NCBI RefSeq assembly: GCF_030518215.1
Contig: NZ_JAULRT010000062.1
Coordinates: forward strand, 558,001-622,000
Reading direction: 5' to 3'
DNA from: Gilvimarinus algae
GTDB lineage: Bacteria; Pseudomonadota; Gammaproteobacteria; Pseudomonadales; Cellvibrionaceae
Length of the DNA: 64,000 bases
This document shows, in pieces, positions 1 to 8,235 of this stretch. The notes below the pieces were generated by a model. It saw only the letters and a list, made by a program, of their open reading frames with translations, made no database searches and was not told where the DNA came from. Position 1 is the first letter of the stretch, and each line of letters starts with the position of its first letter. The position numbers and the translations under genes are program-made.

Positions 1-1
1 T

Positions 2-154
2 ACGATTAATGATTTGTTGTTCGGCCTGAACGAGGAGGCCGGCACTACGCTGGTGCTGATTACCCATGAAGAGCGGTTGGCCAATCGCTGTGCCCGCCAG
101 TTACAGCTCGCGGGTGGGGAGTTGATGATAGCCAGCGCCGAGGCTATTGCCTGA
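2..154 (+). CDS. ybbA: ABC transporter ATP-binding protein, C-terminal end only (YbbA/LolD-like)
   Basis: Only the last 50 codons are in the window; the 5' part lies before base 1. The fragment contains a strand followed by ITHE, the usual H-loop (switch histidine) of an ABC ATPase, and then the short C-terminal tail typical of the LolD/MacB/YbbA group. Its TGA overlaps the ATG of the next gene by one base (TGATG), so the two are translationally coupled. That partner is an FtsX-fold permease of YbbP type, which is why YbbA is preferred over LolD. Function in the family: ATP-driven transport or lipoprotein/envelope work at the inner membrane; the YbbA-YbbP substrate is not established. Confidence 0.8.
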   Translation, partial: TINDLLFGLNEEAGTTLVLITHEERLANRCARQLQLAGGELMIASAEAIA

Positions 155-2628
155 TGTTGGCCTGGCGATTGTTGTGGCGTAATTGGCGCAGTGGCGAAAT
201 CAAATTACTGTCCGTCGCGTTGGCGCTGGCGGTTACTGTGGTCAGTGCGATTGCTCTGTTCACTGACCGGCTTGAGGGCACGTTACTCGAGCAGAGTAAC
301 TCCCTGCTCGGTGCGGATCGACTGGTCACCAGTAATCAACCTCACAGACGCGAATGGGCCGATGAGGCCAGGCGGCGCGATCTTGCACAAACTCGCGTGG
401 TGCACTTTGCCTCCATGGTGTTTGCCGGCGATGAAATGCACCTGGCATCGGTTAAGGCCGTTGCTGAGGGGTATCCGCTGCGCGGTTACATCGATACCAG
501 CCAAACGCCCTTTGCGCTTGAGCCCGAGCTGATCGAGCGTGCCCAGGGAATTCCAGCGGCCGGAGAGGTCTGGGTGGATTCGCGACTCTTGCCTCTGCTG
601 CACATAGAGCTTGGAGATACGCTGCAAGTGGGGGAGGGGCGTCTTAGGGCTACCCGTGTGATTACCAGTGAACCCGATGGCAGTGGCCCCTTCAGTGTCA
701 TGGGTGCCCGTATTCTGATGAATTGGGCCGATCTGGAGCGCACCCGGGTAATTCAGCCGGGCAGTCGGGTGGAGTATCAGTGGTTGTTGGCTGGCGAGGA
801 GGCGCAAGTCTCTGAGTTTATGCAGTGGCTGGAGCCCAAGCTCTCCGAGCATGAAGAAGTCATGGACATTGAAAACGCGCAACGCCGCTTGCAGGGCACC
901 TTGCTGTCCGGGCGACGCTTTTTGGTGCTGGCTGCGGTGATGGGTGTGCTTCTGGCCGGCGTTGCCATCGCCCTAGCGGCACGCCAGTTCGCCGACCGCC
1001 ACATTAATCAGGTGGCGCTTTTGAAAAGCCTGGGCACCTCGGCCGGGCGTATTCGTGGTCTTTATCTAGCTCAGCTGCTGATTCTCGCCGCCCTGGCATC
1101 GTTGCTCGGCCTGGCATTGGGAGCACTCTTGCAGGAGGTGATTGCCCGAGTGGTGCTCAAGCTTTACCAGATCGAGATGGCGCCCAGTGGCCTGATACCG
1201 ATTGCGCTGAGCCTTCTGAGCGGGCCTTTGGCGCTTGTGGGCTTTGCGCTGCCAAGTCTTTGGTTTTTGCCGGGTGTGCCGCCGATTAAAGTGTTGCGCC
1301 AGGAAATGGTCATACCGCGCGGAGCCTTTGTCTGGCAAGTGATTCTGGCGTGCGCGGTTTTGATTCTCTTGGTCGGTGTGTTCGGGCGCGATCTGGTGCT
1401 CGGTTTGACGGTACTGGCGGCCCTTGCGGTTGTTGGCAGTCTCGCCAGTGCATTGGCTCTGGGGCTTTTGGCCACCAGCCGGCGCGCCGGTGCTCAAGCC
1501 GGTAGCCGCTGGCGTTTGGCGCTGGCCAGTATCCAGCGTCGCCGCGGTGCCAGTGTTTTACAGGTGGTAGTCTTCGCTACAGCCATTATGCTGTTGTTGA
1601 GCCTAACCATTGTGCGAACGTCGCTTATTGAGGAGTGGCAGGTTAAGGTGCCGGACAACGCGCCCAACCATTTTCTCCTCAACATTGCGCCGTCGCAGGT
1701 TGAGGATTTCAGAGCGCTGTTGACCGCCGACTCGCTGAAAGTAGAGCAGCTCTACCCAATGGTGCGCGGGCGGCTGACGCACATAAACGATGAACCCAAA
1801 CCCGAAGATACCCTGAACAGAGAAGCCTCTTTGACCTGGACCGCTGAGCTCGCCGAGGATAATCAAGTGGTGGCTGGTAAGTGGTGGGGCGAGTGGCAGC
1901 GCGGCGAGGCAGACCTGCCGGGTGTGTCGGTGGAGCAGGAGGTGGCCGAGCGCTTGGGCATAGCTTTGGGAGACCGCCTGAGCTTTTCGATCGGGGGGCT
2001 AGCCGCCGAGGCTGAGGTGGCAAGCTTTCGCACCTTGGAGTGGGAATCCCTGCAACCGAATTTTTACTTTATCTTCGAGCCCGGTGCACTCGATGATTAT
2101 GCGCCCATGTACATGACGAGCGTATATTTGCCCGCGGAGAAAAAGCGTTTTATCAACACCTTGCTGACGCGTTACCCGACCGTTGTGGTCATTGAACTCG
2201 ACAGAATCATCAACCAGATCCGGACGATTATTTCTCAGGTCAGCGATGGCGTGGGTCTGGTACTGGCCATGGTGCTGCTGGGTGGCTGCCTGGTATTGAT
2301 CGCGGCGGTGACCGGCAGTATCGATGCGCGCAAACAAGAGGCAGGCCTGTTGCGTGCGCTCGGTGCCCCTCGCCGCCTTATGGTGGGAGGCATCTGGATT
2401 GAATTTGCCCTGCTGGGCGGTTGTGCTGGCGTGATTGCAGTGATGGCCTCGGAGGCGTTGTTGCTGGGTTTGCAAGTGTTCGTGTTTGAAGTGCCTGTGC
2501 AGCCTCACTATCTGTATTGGCTTCTGACGCCCGCGGTAAGCGCAGTGTTCGTTGGTGTTCTAGGCGCAATTAGCTGTCGCCATGCGGTGACCACACCGCC
2601 AGCGATTGTCCTGCGCGAGGCTCAGTAG
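154..2628 (+). CDS. ybbP: FtsX-like permease, YbbP family ABC transporter membrane subunit
   Basis: This is an 824-residue inner membrane protein. An N-terminal membrane segment (about residues 18-38) is followed by a large periplasmic domain to about 245. A block of hydrophobic segments (about 255-380) forms the first FtsX core, then two more helices around 395-440. A second periplasmic domain follows, with a C-terminal FtsX core (about 690-815) that includes the LRALGAPRR motif of FtsX permeases. Two FtsX cores in one chain of about 800 residues is the YbbP architecture. It is coupled by TGATG to the ATPase gene upstream. The family is thought to move or extract envelope lipids or lipoproteins; the substrate here is unknown. 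Confidence 0.85.
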   Translation: MLAWRLLWRNWRSGEIKLLSVALALAVTVVSAIALFTDRLEGTLLEQSNSLLGADRLVTSNQPHRREWADEARRRDLAQTRVVHFASMVFAGDEMHLASVKAVAEGYPLRGYIDTSQTPFALEPELIERAQGIPAAGEVWVDSRLLPLLHIELGDTLQVGEGRLRATRVITSEPDGSGPFSVMGARILMNWADLERTRVIQPGSRVEYQWLLAGEEAQVSEFMQWLEPKLSEHEEVMDIENAQRRLQGTLLSGRRFLVLAAVMGVLLAGVAIALAARQFADRHINQVALLKSLGTSAGRIRGLYLAQLLILAALASLLGLALGALLQEVIARVVLKLYQIEMAPSGLIPIALSLLSGPLALVGFALPSLWFLPGVPPIKVLRQEMVIPRGAFVWQVILACAVLILLVGVFGRDLVLGLTVLAALAVVGSLASALALGLLATSRRAGAQAGSRWRLALASIQRRRGASVLQVVVFATAIMLLLSLTIVRTSLIEEWQVKVPDNAPNHFLLNIAPSQVEDFRALLTADSLKVEQLYPMVRGRLTHINDEPKPEDTLNREASLTWTAELAEDNQVVAGKWWGEWQRGEADLPGVSVEQEVAERLGIALGDRLSFSIGGLAAEAEVASFRTLEWESLQPNFYFIFEPGALDDYAPMYMTSVYLPAEKKRFINTLLTRYPTVVVIELDRIINQIRTIISQVSDGVGLVLAMVLLGGCLVLIAAVTGSIDARKQEAGLLRALGAPRRLMVGGIWIEFALLGGCAGVIAVMASEALLLGLQVFVFEVPVQPHYLYWLLTPAVSAVFVGVLGAISCRHAVTTPPAIVLREAQ

Positions 2629-3012
2629 CGGTGTGAGATTGATAGGCGTAGTTGTGGCTGGCCGACGGTTGATGTAGAGGGTTTGGGTGAGTCGCGAACG
2701 AATACCTTCAGCATCGCCTTCGCTGCGATCTTTTCAATGTCACAGCCTCTGTTGGATGTCATGACATCCAACACTAGCTATTCTTTGTGAGGATGGGTGT
2801 GCTTACGCCCTCAGGTGTTTTCTAACATTCACTCGTTTTGGGCCCGAGCACGTGCCCATCATAAAGGTGTGCGTGGTTTCTCGTAAACCGTATATCAGCT
2901 CTGAAAATTTCCAGGTCCCAGTCTTAGCGCTAAAAACACGCAGTTGAATTGGGTTGGGTTATGCTTTAGGCACCGTGTATATTGGTTTGAATTGGAGAGC
3001 GCTTCACCGATT
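2629..3012. other. intergenic region with a perfect palindrome, no gene seen
   Basis: About 380 bases separate ybbP from the MFS gene. No convincing reading frame is seen. The one clear structure is the 24-bp perfect palindrome at 2750-2773, listed separately. There is no T-tract terminator after ybbP. A short in-frame extension of the MFS gene from a TTG at 2944 is possible but has no ribosome binding site. Confidence 0.6.
2750..2773. repeat. 24-bp perfect palindrome
   Basis: The left arm TGTTGGATGTCA is followed directly by its exact reverse complement TGACATCCAACA, with no loop. No T-tract follows, so it does not look like a normal terminator. It could be an extragenic palindromic repeat unit, a dimeric regulator operator or a cruciform. 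Only one copy was noticed in this window. Confidence 0.7.
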
Positions 3013-4335
3013 ATGAAACATTCTCGCTTTGCGGAAGAACTGTATCAGAAACTTACCAACGAAGAAGACGCGCGGGTCTGTAAGGCCATTGAAGAGCGCG
3101 CCTGTCGCGAGGTGCCTGGTAATTTTTTGTTGATGATTCTGAGTCACTTCCTGACCAAGTGTGGCGATACCCTCACCAATCCCAAAATTGTCATGCCCTG
3201 GGTGTTTCAGGCGGTGGCTGCGCCTGTGGCATTTATCGGTTTTTTGGTGCCCATTCGTGAGTCGGGCTCGCTGTTACCACAGCTGATGATCGCAGCGTTT
3301 GTGCGCGGGCGTGCCCTTAGAAAGTGGATCTGGGTATTGGGCAGTGTCTTGCAAGCAGGTGCTGTTTTAGCGATGGCTGGTACGGTGCTGACTCTTTCTG
3401 GTGCTCTGGCCGGCTGGACGCTGTTGGTACTACTGGTGGTGTTTTCGCTGGCGCGTGGTCTTTGTTCTGTGGCATCGAAGGATGTGCTCGGTAAGACCAT
3501 TCCCAAGACGCGGCGCGGTCAGATTAACGGCTGGTCGGCGAGTGCAGCGGGATTGGTGACCGTAGTCTTTGCAGTATGGTTGTTTTTGCAGCGCGATCGG
3601 ATTGAGTTCGGCCCTAGTGACTGTGCCCTTTTACTGGCGGTAGCTGGGGCTTTCTGGTTGCTTGCAGCGGTGGTGTACGCCATGATTCGGGAGTTTCCCG
3701 GCGCCACCAGCGGCGGGGCCAACGCTTTGGCAACAGCGTTTGGCTCACTTGGGCTGTTGGTTAAGGACAAACCCTTTCGCCGCTTTGTCATTACCCGGGC
3801 CATGCTCTTGTGTTCTGCTCTGACAGCTCCATACATCGTCGCCCTGGCCCAGCAGGAAGTGGGGACTGAGGCTTACATGCTGGGGTTGTTCTTATTGGCC
3901 TCAGGAGCTGCAAGCTTAATTTCAGCACCGGCATGGGGGCGCTTTGCAGATCGTTCCAGTCGTCTGGTCATTATGTTTGGTGCTGCCATGACAGCCAGTG
4001 TTGCGGCGAGCGTCGCCTTGGCTTTTTGGATGATGCCGGCAGTGCTGGCATTACCCTGGATGTTGCCGCTGGCCTACTTTTTTCTCGCATTGGCTCACCA
4101 AGGTGTGAGAGTCGGACGCAAGACCTATGTGGTGGATTTGGCCGAAGGCGATCAGCGCACCGACTACGTGGCCGTGAGCAACAGCGTTATCGGTGTGGTT
4201 TTACTGCTGCTCGGGGGTTCGGGCTGGATCGCCAGTGTGTTTGACATCGCCACGGCTATTGCGTTTTTGTCGACGCTGGGGGCGATGGGTGCATGGCTTG
4301 CCCGCTCTTTGCCAGAGGTTCAGTCTCGCCCCTGA
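3013..4335 (+). CDS. MFS transporter
   Basis: This 440-residue polytopic inner membrane protein begins with a hydrophilic cytoplasmic stretch of about 60 residues (MKHSRFAEELYQKL...), then has roughly 12 hydrophobic segments with the central break expected of the major facilitator superfamily. The ATG at 3013 is chosen because GGAGAG lies 13 bases upstream and the longer TTG-initiated version from 2944 adds a non-helical tail. Substrate cannot be told from the sequence. Its last 80 bases overlap, tail to tail, the coding end of the glycosyltransferase gene on the other strand. Confidence 0.8.
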   Translation: MKHSRFAEELYQKLTNEEDARVCKAIEERACREVPGNFLLMILSHFLTKCGDTLTNPKIVMPWVFQAVAAPVAFIGFLVPIRESGSLLPQLMIAAFVRGRALRKWIWVLGSVLQAGAVLAMAGTVLTLSGALAGWTLLVLLVVFSLARGLCSVASKDVLGKTIPKTRRGQINGWSASAAGLVTVVFAVWLFLQRDRIEFGPSDCALLLAVAGAFWLLAAVVYAMIREFPGATSGGANALATAFGSLGLLVKDKPFRRFVITRAMLLCSALTAPYIVALAQQEVGTEAYMLGLFLLASGAASLISAPAWGRFADRSSRLVIMFGAAMTASVAASVALAFWMMPAVLALPWMLPLAYFFLALAHQGVRVGRKTYVVDLAEGDQRTDYVAVSNSVIGVVLLLLGGSGWIASVFDIATAIAFLSTLGAMGAWLARSLPEVQSRP

Positions 4336-5272
4336 TCTCGCTGATGTGATAGCGGGGCCGGGCTTTGACTTCCTGGTAGAGCTTGGCCAGGTACTCACCG
4401 ATAACACCGAGGCTCAGCAATTGCACGCTGCCGATAAACAACAGTGGTAGCAGAATAGAGGCCCAACCGGGAATGGCGTTGTCGGTGAAAAAACGTGTTA
4501 TCAGGACCCACGCAATCAGCAGCATCGAAAGGGCGCTGGCGGTAATACCCAGCAGCGTAATGGCTCGCAGTGGCGCGGTGGAGAAGCTGGAAATGCCGTT
4601 CCAGGCCAGTGACAACATCTTGCGCAGCGGGTATTTGCTTTCACCGGCGAGCCGGCTCTGTCGGTCGTACTCGATAATGCTGGAGGTAAAGCCCACCTCG
4701 CGGACAATGCCGCGCAAAAACAACTGACTCTCACGATACTCCAGCAGCGCATTGAGCGCGCGCCGGGACATTAGGCGAAAATCAGCGTGGTTGAACACCA
4801 GATCCACACCCATGCGCCGCATCAGATAGTAATAGCCCTCGGCGGTAAAACGCTTAAAAAACGTGTCTGTTTTGCGTGCAGCCCGCACGCCGTAGACTAC
4901 GTCTGAGCCTTTGTGAAACTCATCGACCATGCGTTCGATGTTGCTCGGATCGTCTTGCAGGTCGGCATCGATACTGACCACCATATCCTCAACCGTTGTC
5001 TCAAGTCCGGCGATTAGAGCGTTCTGGTGACCCCGGTTGCGCGAGAGTTTTATACCGACGACCTTTCCGCTGCTTGCGAGACTGGCCTGGTCGATTTGCT
5101 CCCAGGTGTTGTCGCGACTGCCATCGTCCACCAGATAGAGCTTGGATGTGTTGGAAATTTTTCCCTTCTCGATAAGTTCATCGAGAGTTGCCAGCAAAAC
5201 CGGAAGGCTCTGCGGCAGCATGTCTTGCTCGTTGTAGCAGGGGACTACAATTGCCAAAGTTGCCGTTGCCAT
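4256..5272 (-). CDS. family 2 glycosyltransferase, GtrB/ArnC-like, membrane anchored
   Basis: The protein has 338 residues. The N-terminal GT-A domain has the nucleotide-sugar signature VVPCYNE, VDDGS and SIDADLQDD (DXD metal site). The C-terminal part has two hydrophobic segments (about residues 230-255 and 265-292), as in GtrB, YfdH and ArnC, which transfer a sugar from a UDP-sugar to undecaprenyl phosphate on the cytoplasmic face. The GtrA-like gene sits 5 bases upstream on the same strand, so the pair probably makes and flips a polyprenyl-phosphate sugar for lipopolysaccharide or protein decoration. No third gene (a dedicated GtrC-type transferase) is next to it. The 3' end overlaps the convergent MFS gene. 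Confidence 0.88.
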   Translation of the reverse strand: MATATLAIVVPCYNEQDMLPQSLPVLLATLDELIEKGKISNTSKLYLVDDGSRDNTWEQIDQASLASSGKVVGIKLSRNRGHQNALIAGLETTVEDMVVSIDADLQDDPSNIERMVDEFHKGSDVVYGVRAARKTDTFFKRFTAEGYYYLMRRMGVDLVFNHADFRLMSRRALNALLEYRESQLFLRGIVREVGFTSSIIEYDRQSRLAGESKYPLRKMLSLAWNGISSFSTAPLRAITLLGITASALSMLLIAWVLITRFFTDNAIPGWASILLPLLFIGSVQLLSLGVIGEYLAKLYQEVKARPRYHISEIRGETEPLAKSGQAMHPSPPASTKTQ

Positions 5273-5277
5273 ATGCG

Positions 5278-5712
5278 TTACCGATAGATCCAGAATTTGT
5301 GTAGTAGAAAATTACTTACCAAGGTGACCGCTGTGGCCAGCATTTGCGCCAGCACATAGTGGGGCATTAGCATATCCGCCAGGTAAAAAACCGCGGTGTT
5401 GAGCCCCAGGCCAATCGCGACCGTAACGGCAAATCGCAATGCCGACTCGCTGTGCTTTTGCGTCGCCTGAAAGGTGAAGTAGTAGTTGGCCAGGTAATTA
5501 AACACCGCCGATAAAGTAAAGGCAGCGGCGGATGCGGCCACGTTGGGCAAAATAGTCAGCTCTACCAGAAGGATCAGTAACAGATACTGCAAGACTGTTG
5601 CCGCGCCACCGACGAGCAGGAAGCGTCCGAACTGCAAGCGATACAGCCGGTGCAACCATTGTCCAACAGACGTGGTGCGCCCGTTGGTGGTTTTGGCAGA
5701 AGTCTCTGACAC
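5278..5712 (-). CDS. GtrA family membrane protein (putative polyprenyl-phosphate sugar flippase)
   Basis: This 144-residue protein has four hydrophobic segments starting near RFLLVGGAATVLQY, the typical opening of the GtrA/DPMS3 family, and a basic C-terminus (NFLLHKFWIYR) also typical of it. Family members are proposed to flip undecaprenyl-phosphate-linked glucose or similar to the periplasm. It is the first gene of a two-gene operon with the GT2 transferase that begins 5 bases downstream, which supports a shared sugar-lipid pathway. The start at 5712 leaves about 20 hydrophilic residues before the first helix, which is normal. Confidence 0.88.
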   Translation of the reverse strand: MSETSAKTTNGRTTSVGQWLHRLYRLQFGRFLLVGGAATVLQYLLLILLVELTILPNVAASAAAFTLSAVFNYLANYYFTFQATQKHSESALRFAVTVAIGLGLNTAVFYLADMLMPHYVLAQMLATAVTLVSNFLLHKFWIYR

Positions 5713-5852
5713 TGTGAAGTTCCCAAATGGCCCCTATTGCTGGACGGCGTTAAGGGGCACTGGTTATAGTTATAGCGTGCGATGCACGTTGCGTTTTATA
5801 ACATTTAACCGGCGAGAGTGTAAGGCGCCGTTCACTGGAATACGAGGTACTT

Positions 5853-6107
5853 ATGTCAGAGGAAAAGCTCGATCATCTCATTACCCGGTTACACGATTTG
5901 TTTGGTAATGACGAAGTGAGCCCGGCGCAACAGCGGTTAATGGCAGAGTTGGAGCGGCACACTCATGCGGCGGGTACGGCCGAAAGTCCAGACCCGCGAC
6001 CGGTGGATACGCTTGAGGCTATGCTTGAGGATTTTGAAGAGGAGCACCCTCAGGTATCTGCGGTGCTCGGGGAGATCATCAACGCCCTGAGAAACATGGG
6101 CATGTAA
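5853..6107 (+). CDS. DUF4404 family small protein
   Basis: The protein has 84 residues, is acidic and mostly helical, with no signal peptide or membrane segment. The opening EEKLDHLITRLHDLF, the middle Pro-rich turn with LEAMLEDFEEEHP and the ending LGEIINALRNMGM match DUF4404, a family of short cytoplasmic proteins found mainly in marine gammaproteobacteria and of unknown function. It is divergent from gtrA and is followed by a convergent small gene, so it appears monocistronic. Confidence 0.8.
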   Translation: MSEEKLDHLITRLHDLFGNDEVSPAQQRLMAELERHTHAAGTAESPDPRPVDTLEAMLEDFEEEHPQVSAVLGEIINALRNMGM

Positions 6108-6138
6108 ACGCGACGATTGCCGCCTTGACGCGCGCCGC

Positions 6139-6375
6139 TTAGGCCCAGCCCACTGCGGCGCGGGCGCGCTCAATGTAGATATACTCCGCCCTGCCTGTAG
6201 CGGGGTGGCAGGCATGGCGCAAATGATGGTGATCCAGAGTCGAGCCCATGTACTCCCAGCACTGGCCGCCATTAATACACAGGTGATCCCCGCCGTTGAT
6301 CTTATACAGCGAAAGTTCGTCCCACATTCTGGCCCATTCGGGGTGTGATACGTCCAGATATTCCATCGTTAGCAT
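6139..6375 (-). CDS. small conserved-looking hypothetical protein
   Basis: The frame encodes 78 residues. It is soluble, rich in His, Trp and Tyr, with two Cys, and ends HPATGRAEYIYIERARAAVGWA. The composition is that of a folded protein rather than a random frame, and the frame fills the gap between DUF4404 and the merR promoter. No family was recognised. Initiation could be at 6375 or at the second ATG, 6366 (MEYLDVSHPEW); neither has a strong ribosome binding site. It converges with DUF4404 with 31 bases between stops. Confidence 0.5.
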   Translation of the reverse strand: MLTMEYLDVSHPEWARMWDELSLYKINGGDHLCINGGQCWEYMGSTLDHHHLRHACHPATGRAEYIYIERARAAVGWA

Positions 6376-6577
6376 TGATCCAGTCTACTTATCCTCAAGT
6401 TATTTTCAACATTTCACTTTGTTTGTCAACTATAGCTCATAAACTGTTGATTTATATTATTTTTATGTGAGTTTGTATAGCTTTTATCGGCCGAAGAAAG
6501 TTATCTAATTGCGCATTTTAAAGAGAATTGTTCCCAGCTTCTGGCGACTTGATCGCAAAAAGCGTCAAAATGCCTGC

Positions 6578-6608
6578 TTGACCTTCACCTTACTGGAAGG
6601 TTTAGTAT
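6578..6608 (+). promoter_or_regulatory. MerR/CueR-type promoter and operator
   Basis: A -35 TTGACC (6578-6583) and a -10 TAGTAT (6603-6608) are separated by 19 bases, the over-long spacer that MerR-family activators act on by twisting DNA. The spacer holds the inverted repeat ACCTTC (6581-6586) and GAAGGT (6596-6601), very like CueR operators of copA and cueO. The regulator's ATG is at 6638, so the regulator and the permease are probably autoregulated from here. Confidence 0.85.
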
Positions 6609-6637
6609 CCGGGTAAATGCTGATCGGGAGTTCGAAA

Positions 6638-7066
6638 ATGAAAATCGGTGAAGCCGCCGAGGCCACGGGTCTGAGCCCCAAATCCATTCGCTACTACGAG
6701 TCTCTGGGACTCGTGTGCAGTGAGCGCCAGGAAAATGGCTACCGCTATTACAGTCCGGCGAATATCCGGCAACTGACCCTGGTGTCGCGCGCCCGCAAAG
6801 TGGGCTTTTCTCTCGAGGAGTGTCGCGAACTGCTGTTGCTGCAAAGTGATACCCGCCGGCACAGCGCCGCTGTAAAACGGGCGGTGGAGCACAAAATCGA
6901 GCAGTTGGATGAGCAGCTGAGCCATCTCAAGGCCATGCGCCAGACGCTGACCGAACTGGCTGTCCGCTGTCGCGGTGATGAGGCGCCCGAATGTGCCATT
7001 TTGCAAGGTTTAACCCGCGAGGATTCGGGAATGACCTTTACCCTTCTGGAGGACCATCATGAGTGA
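6638..7066 (+). CDS. MerR family transcriptional regulator, CueR-like (monovalent copper/silver/gold type)
   Basis: The protein has 142 residues. It carries an N-terminal MerR helix-turn-helix (MKIGEAAEATGLSPKSIRYYESLGL), a dimerisation helix (about 78-108) and a metal-binding loop with two Cys (C111 and C119, seven residues apart) as in CueR C112/C120. The position matching CueR Ser77 is Ser (TRRHSAAVK), where zinc sensors have Cys, so a +1 metal is expected. The start at 6638 has GGGAG seven bases upstream; an in-frame ATG at 6617 is less likely. It overlaps the efflux permease gene by 8 bases and sits behind a MerR-type promoter. Confidence 0.9.
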   Translation: MKIGEAAEATGLSPKSIRYYESLGLVCSERQENGYRYYSPANIRQLTLVSRARKVGFSLEECRELLLLQSDTRRHSAAVKRAVEHKIEQLDEQLSHLKAMRQTLTELAVRCRGDEAPECAILQGLTREDSGMTFTLLEDHHE

Positions 7067-8147
7067 GCCGTGCCATAAAGACCCGGAACCCACACCGGCG
7101 CACAGCTGCTGTGCCCCCGCTGGCAACTTCAAGGGTAAGACGCGCCCGGACATCCTCCTATGGGGCTCGTTGATCGGTTGCGTGACTCTTTATCTGGCCT
7201 ATTTTACTGGCGCGGTGGCGGAAGGCTGGTTGATGCACATGGCGCACGCCGTGTTTGAGCTGCTCAATACCATGTGGTGGGGGGTTGCCCTGGGGATTGT
7301 GTTTGTCGGGCTGCTCCATTTTGTGCCGCAGACATTGGTGGTTTCTCTGCTCGGCCGTGGAGGTTCATTGTCTGGTATTTTGCGGGCCACGGCGGCCGGC
7401 GTACTGCTTGATTTGTGCAGCCACGGCATTTTAATGGTGGGCATGAAGCTCTACCAAAAGGGCGCGAGCCTTGGCCAGGTAATGGCTTTCTTGATTGCCA
7501 GCCCCTGGAATTCGCTGTCGCTAACGCTGATTATGATTGCCTTGATCGGGGTACCCTGGACCCTCGCCTTTATTCTTTTGTCCATGGTGATTGCCGTGAT
7601 CGCCGGATTGATTTTTGATCGGGCCGTCGCTGCACGACGCCTGGCCGACAACCCATACGGGCAGGACACTGACAGCGAGGCCCAACCCATCGCCCCCCAG
7701 CTTAAATCGCTGCTGGCGGATATTACCCTAAGGCCGCGAGCACTGGCGGCGGTGGGTCGCGAGGGGCTCAAGGGATCGCGCATGGTGATTCGCTGGTTGC
7801 TCTTCGGGGTGTTACTGGCCGCGGCCATTCGTGCGCTGGTACCCGCTGACGCCTTCGCCGACTGGTTCGGTCCGACCCTGCTGGGCTTATTGCTGACGAC
7901 CGTCGCCGCTGCGATTATCGAGGTCTGTTCTGAGGGCTCAACCCCCATCGCCGCCGACTTGATGAATCGTGCCAAAGCCCCGGGCAACAGCTTCCTGTTT
8001 CTAATGGCCGGAGTGGCCACGGACTACACTGAGATTATGGTGATCAAAGACACCATGAAGTCCTGGAAGACCGCTCTGTTTCTGCCGTTGATTGTTCTGC
8101 CACAGGTGATTGTGGTGGCCTGGATACTCAATTTCTTCGCGCCCTGA
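7059..8147 (+). CDS. SO_0444-type Cu/Zn efflux permease (DUF318/ArsP-like)
   Basis: This is a 362-residue polytopic membrane protein. A short N-terminal cytoplasmic tail has metal-ligand-like residues (PCHKDPEP, SCCAP). Two sets of hydrophobic segments follow (about 27-185 and 240-362), separated by a hydrophilic loop. Conserved motifs LLDLCSHGIL and EVCSEGSTPIAADL place Cys and acidic residues within membrane segments, as in the permease family that includes ArsP and Shewanella SO_0444, reported for copper/zinc efflux. It overlaps the CueR-like gene by 8 bases, so copper is the more likely signal and substrate. No P-type ATPase or periplasmic copper protein is adjacent. Confidence 0.85.
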   Translation: MSEPCHKDPEPTPAHSCCAPAGNFKGKTRPDILLWGSLIGCVTLYLAYFTGAVAEGWLMHMAHAVFELLNTMWWGVALGIVFVGLLHFVPQTLVVSLLGRGGSLSGILRATAAGVLLDLCSHGILMVGMKLYQKGASLGQVMAFLIASPWNSLSLTLIMIALIGVPWTLAFILLSMVIAVIAGLIFDRAVAARRLADNPYGQDTDSEAQPIAPQLKSLLADITLRPRALAAVGREGLKGSRMVIRWLLFGVLLAAAIRALVPADAFADWFGPTLLGLLLTTVAAAIIEVCSEGSTPIAADLMNRAKAPGNSFLFLMAGVATDYTEIMVIKDTMKSWKTALFLPLIVLPQVIVVAWILNFFAP

Positions 8148-8235
8148 ACCCAGCCTGGCTTCAGTCGCCGACGGTAGTGTGCAGGCCGTTTGTAAGGTAG
8201 AATGCGCCGCTTTTGTACACCATTTGCGAGCACCC

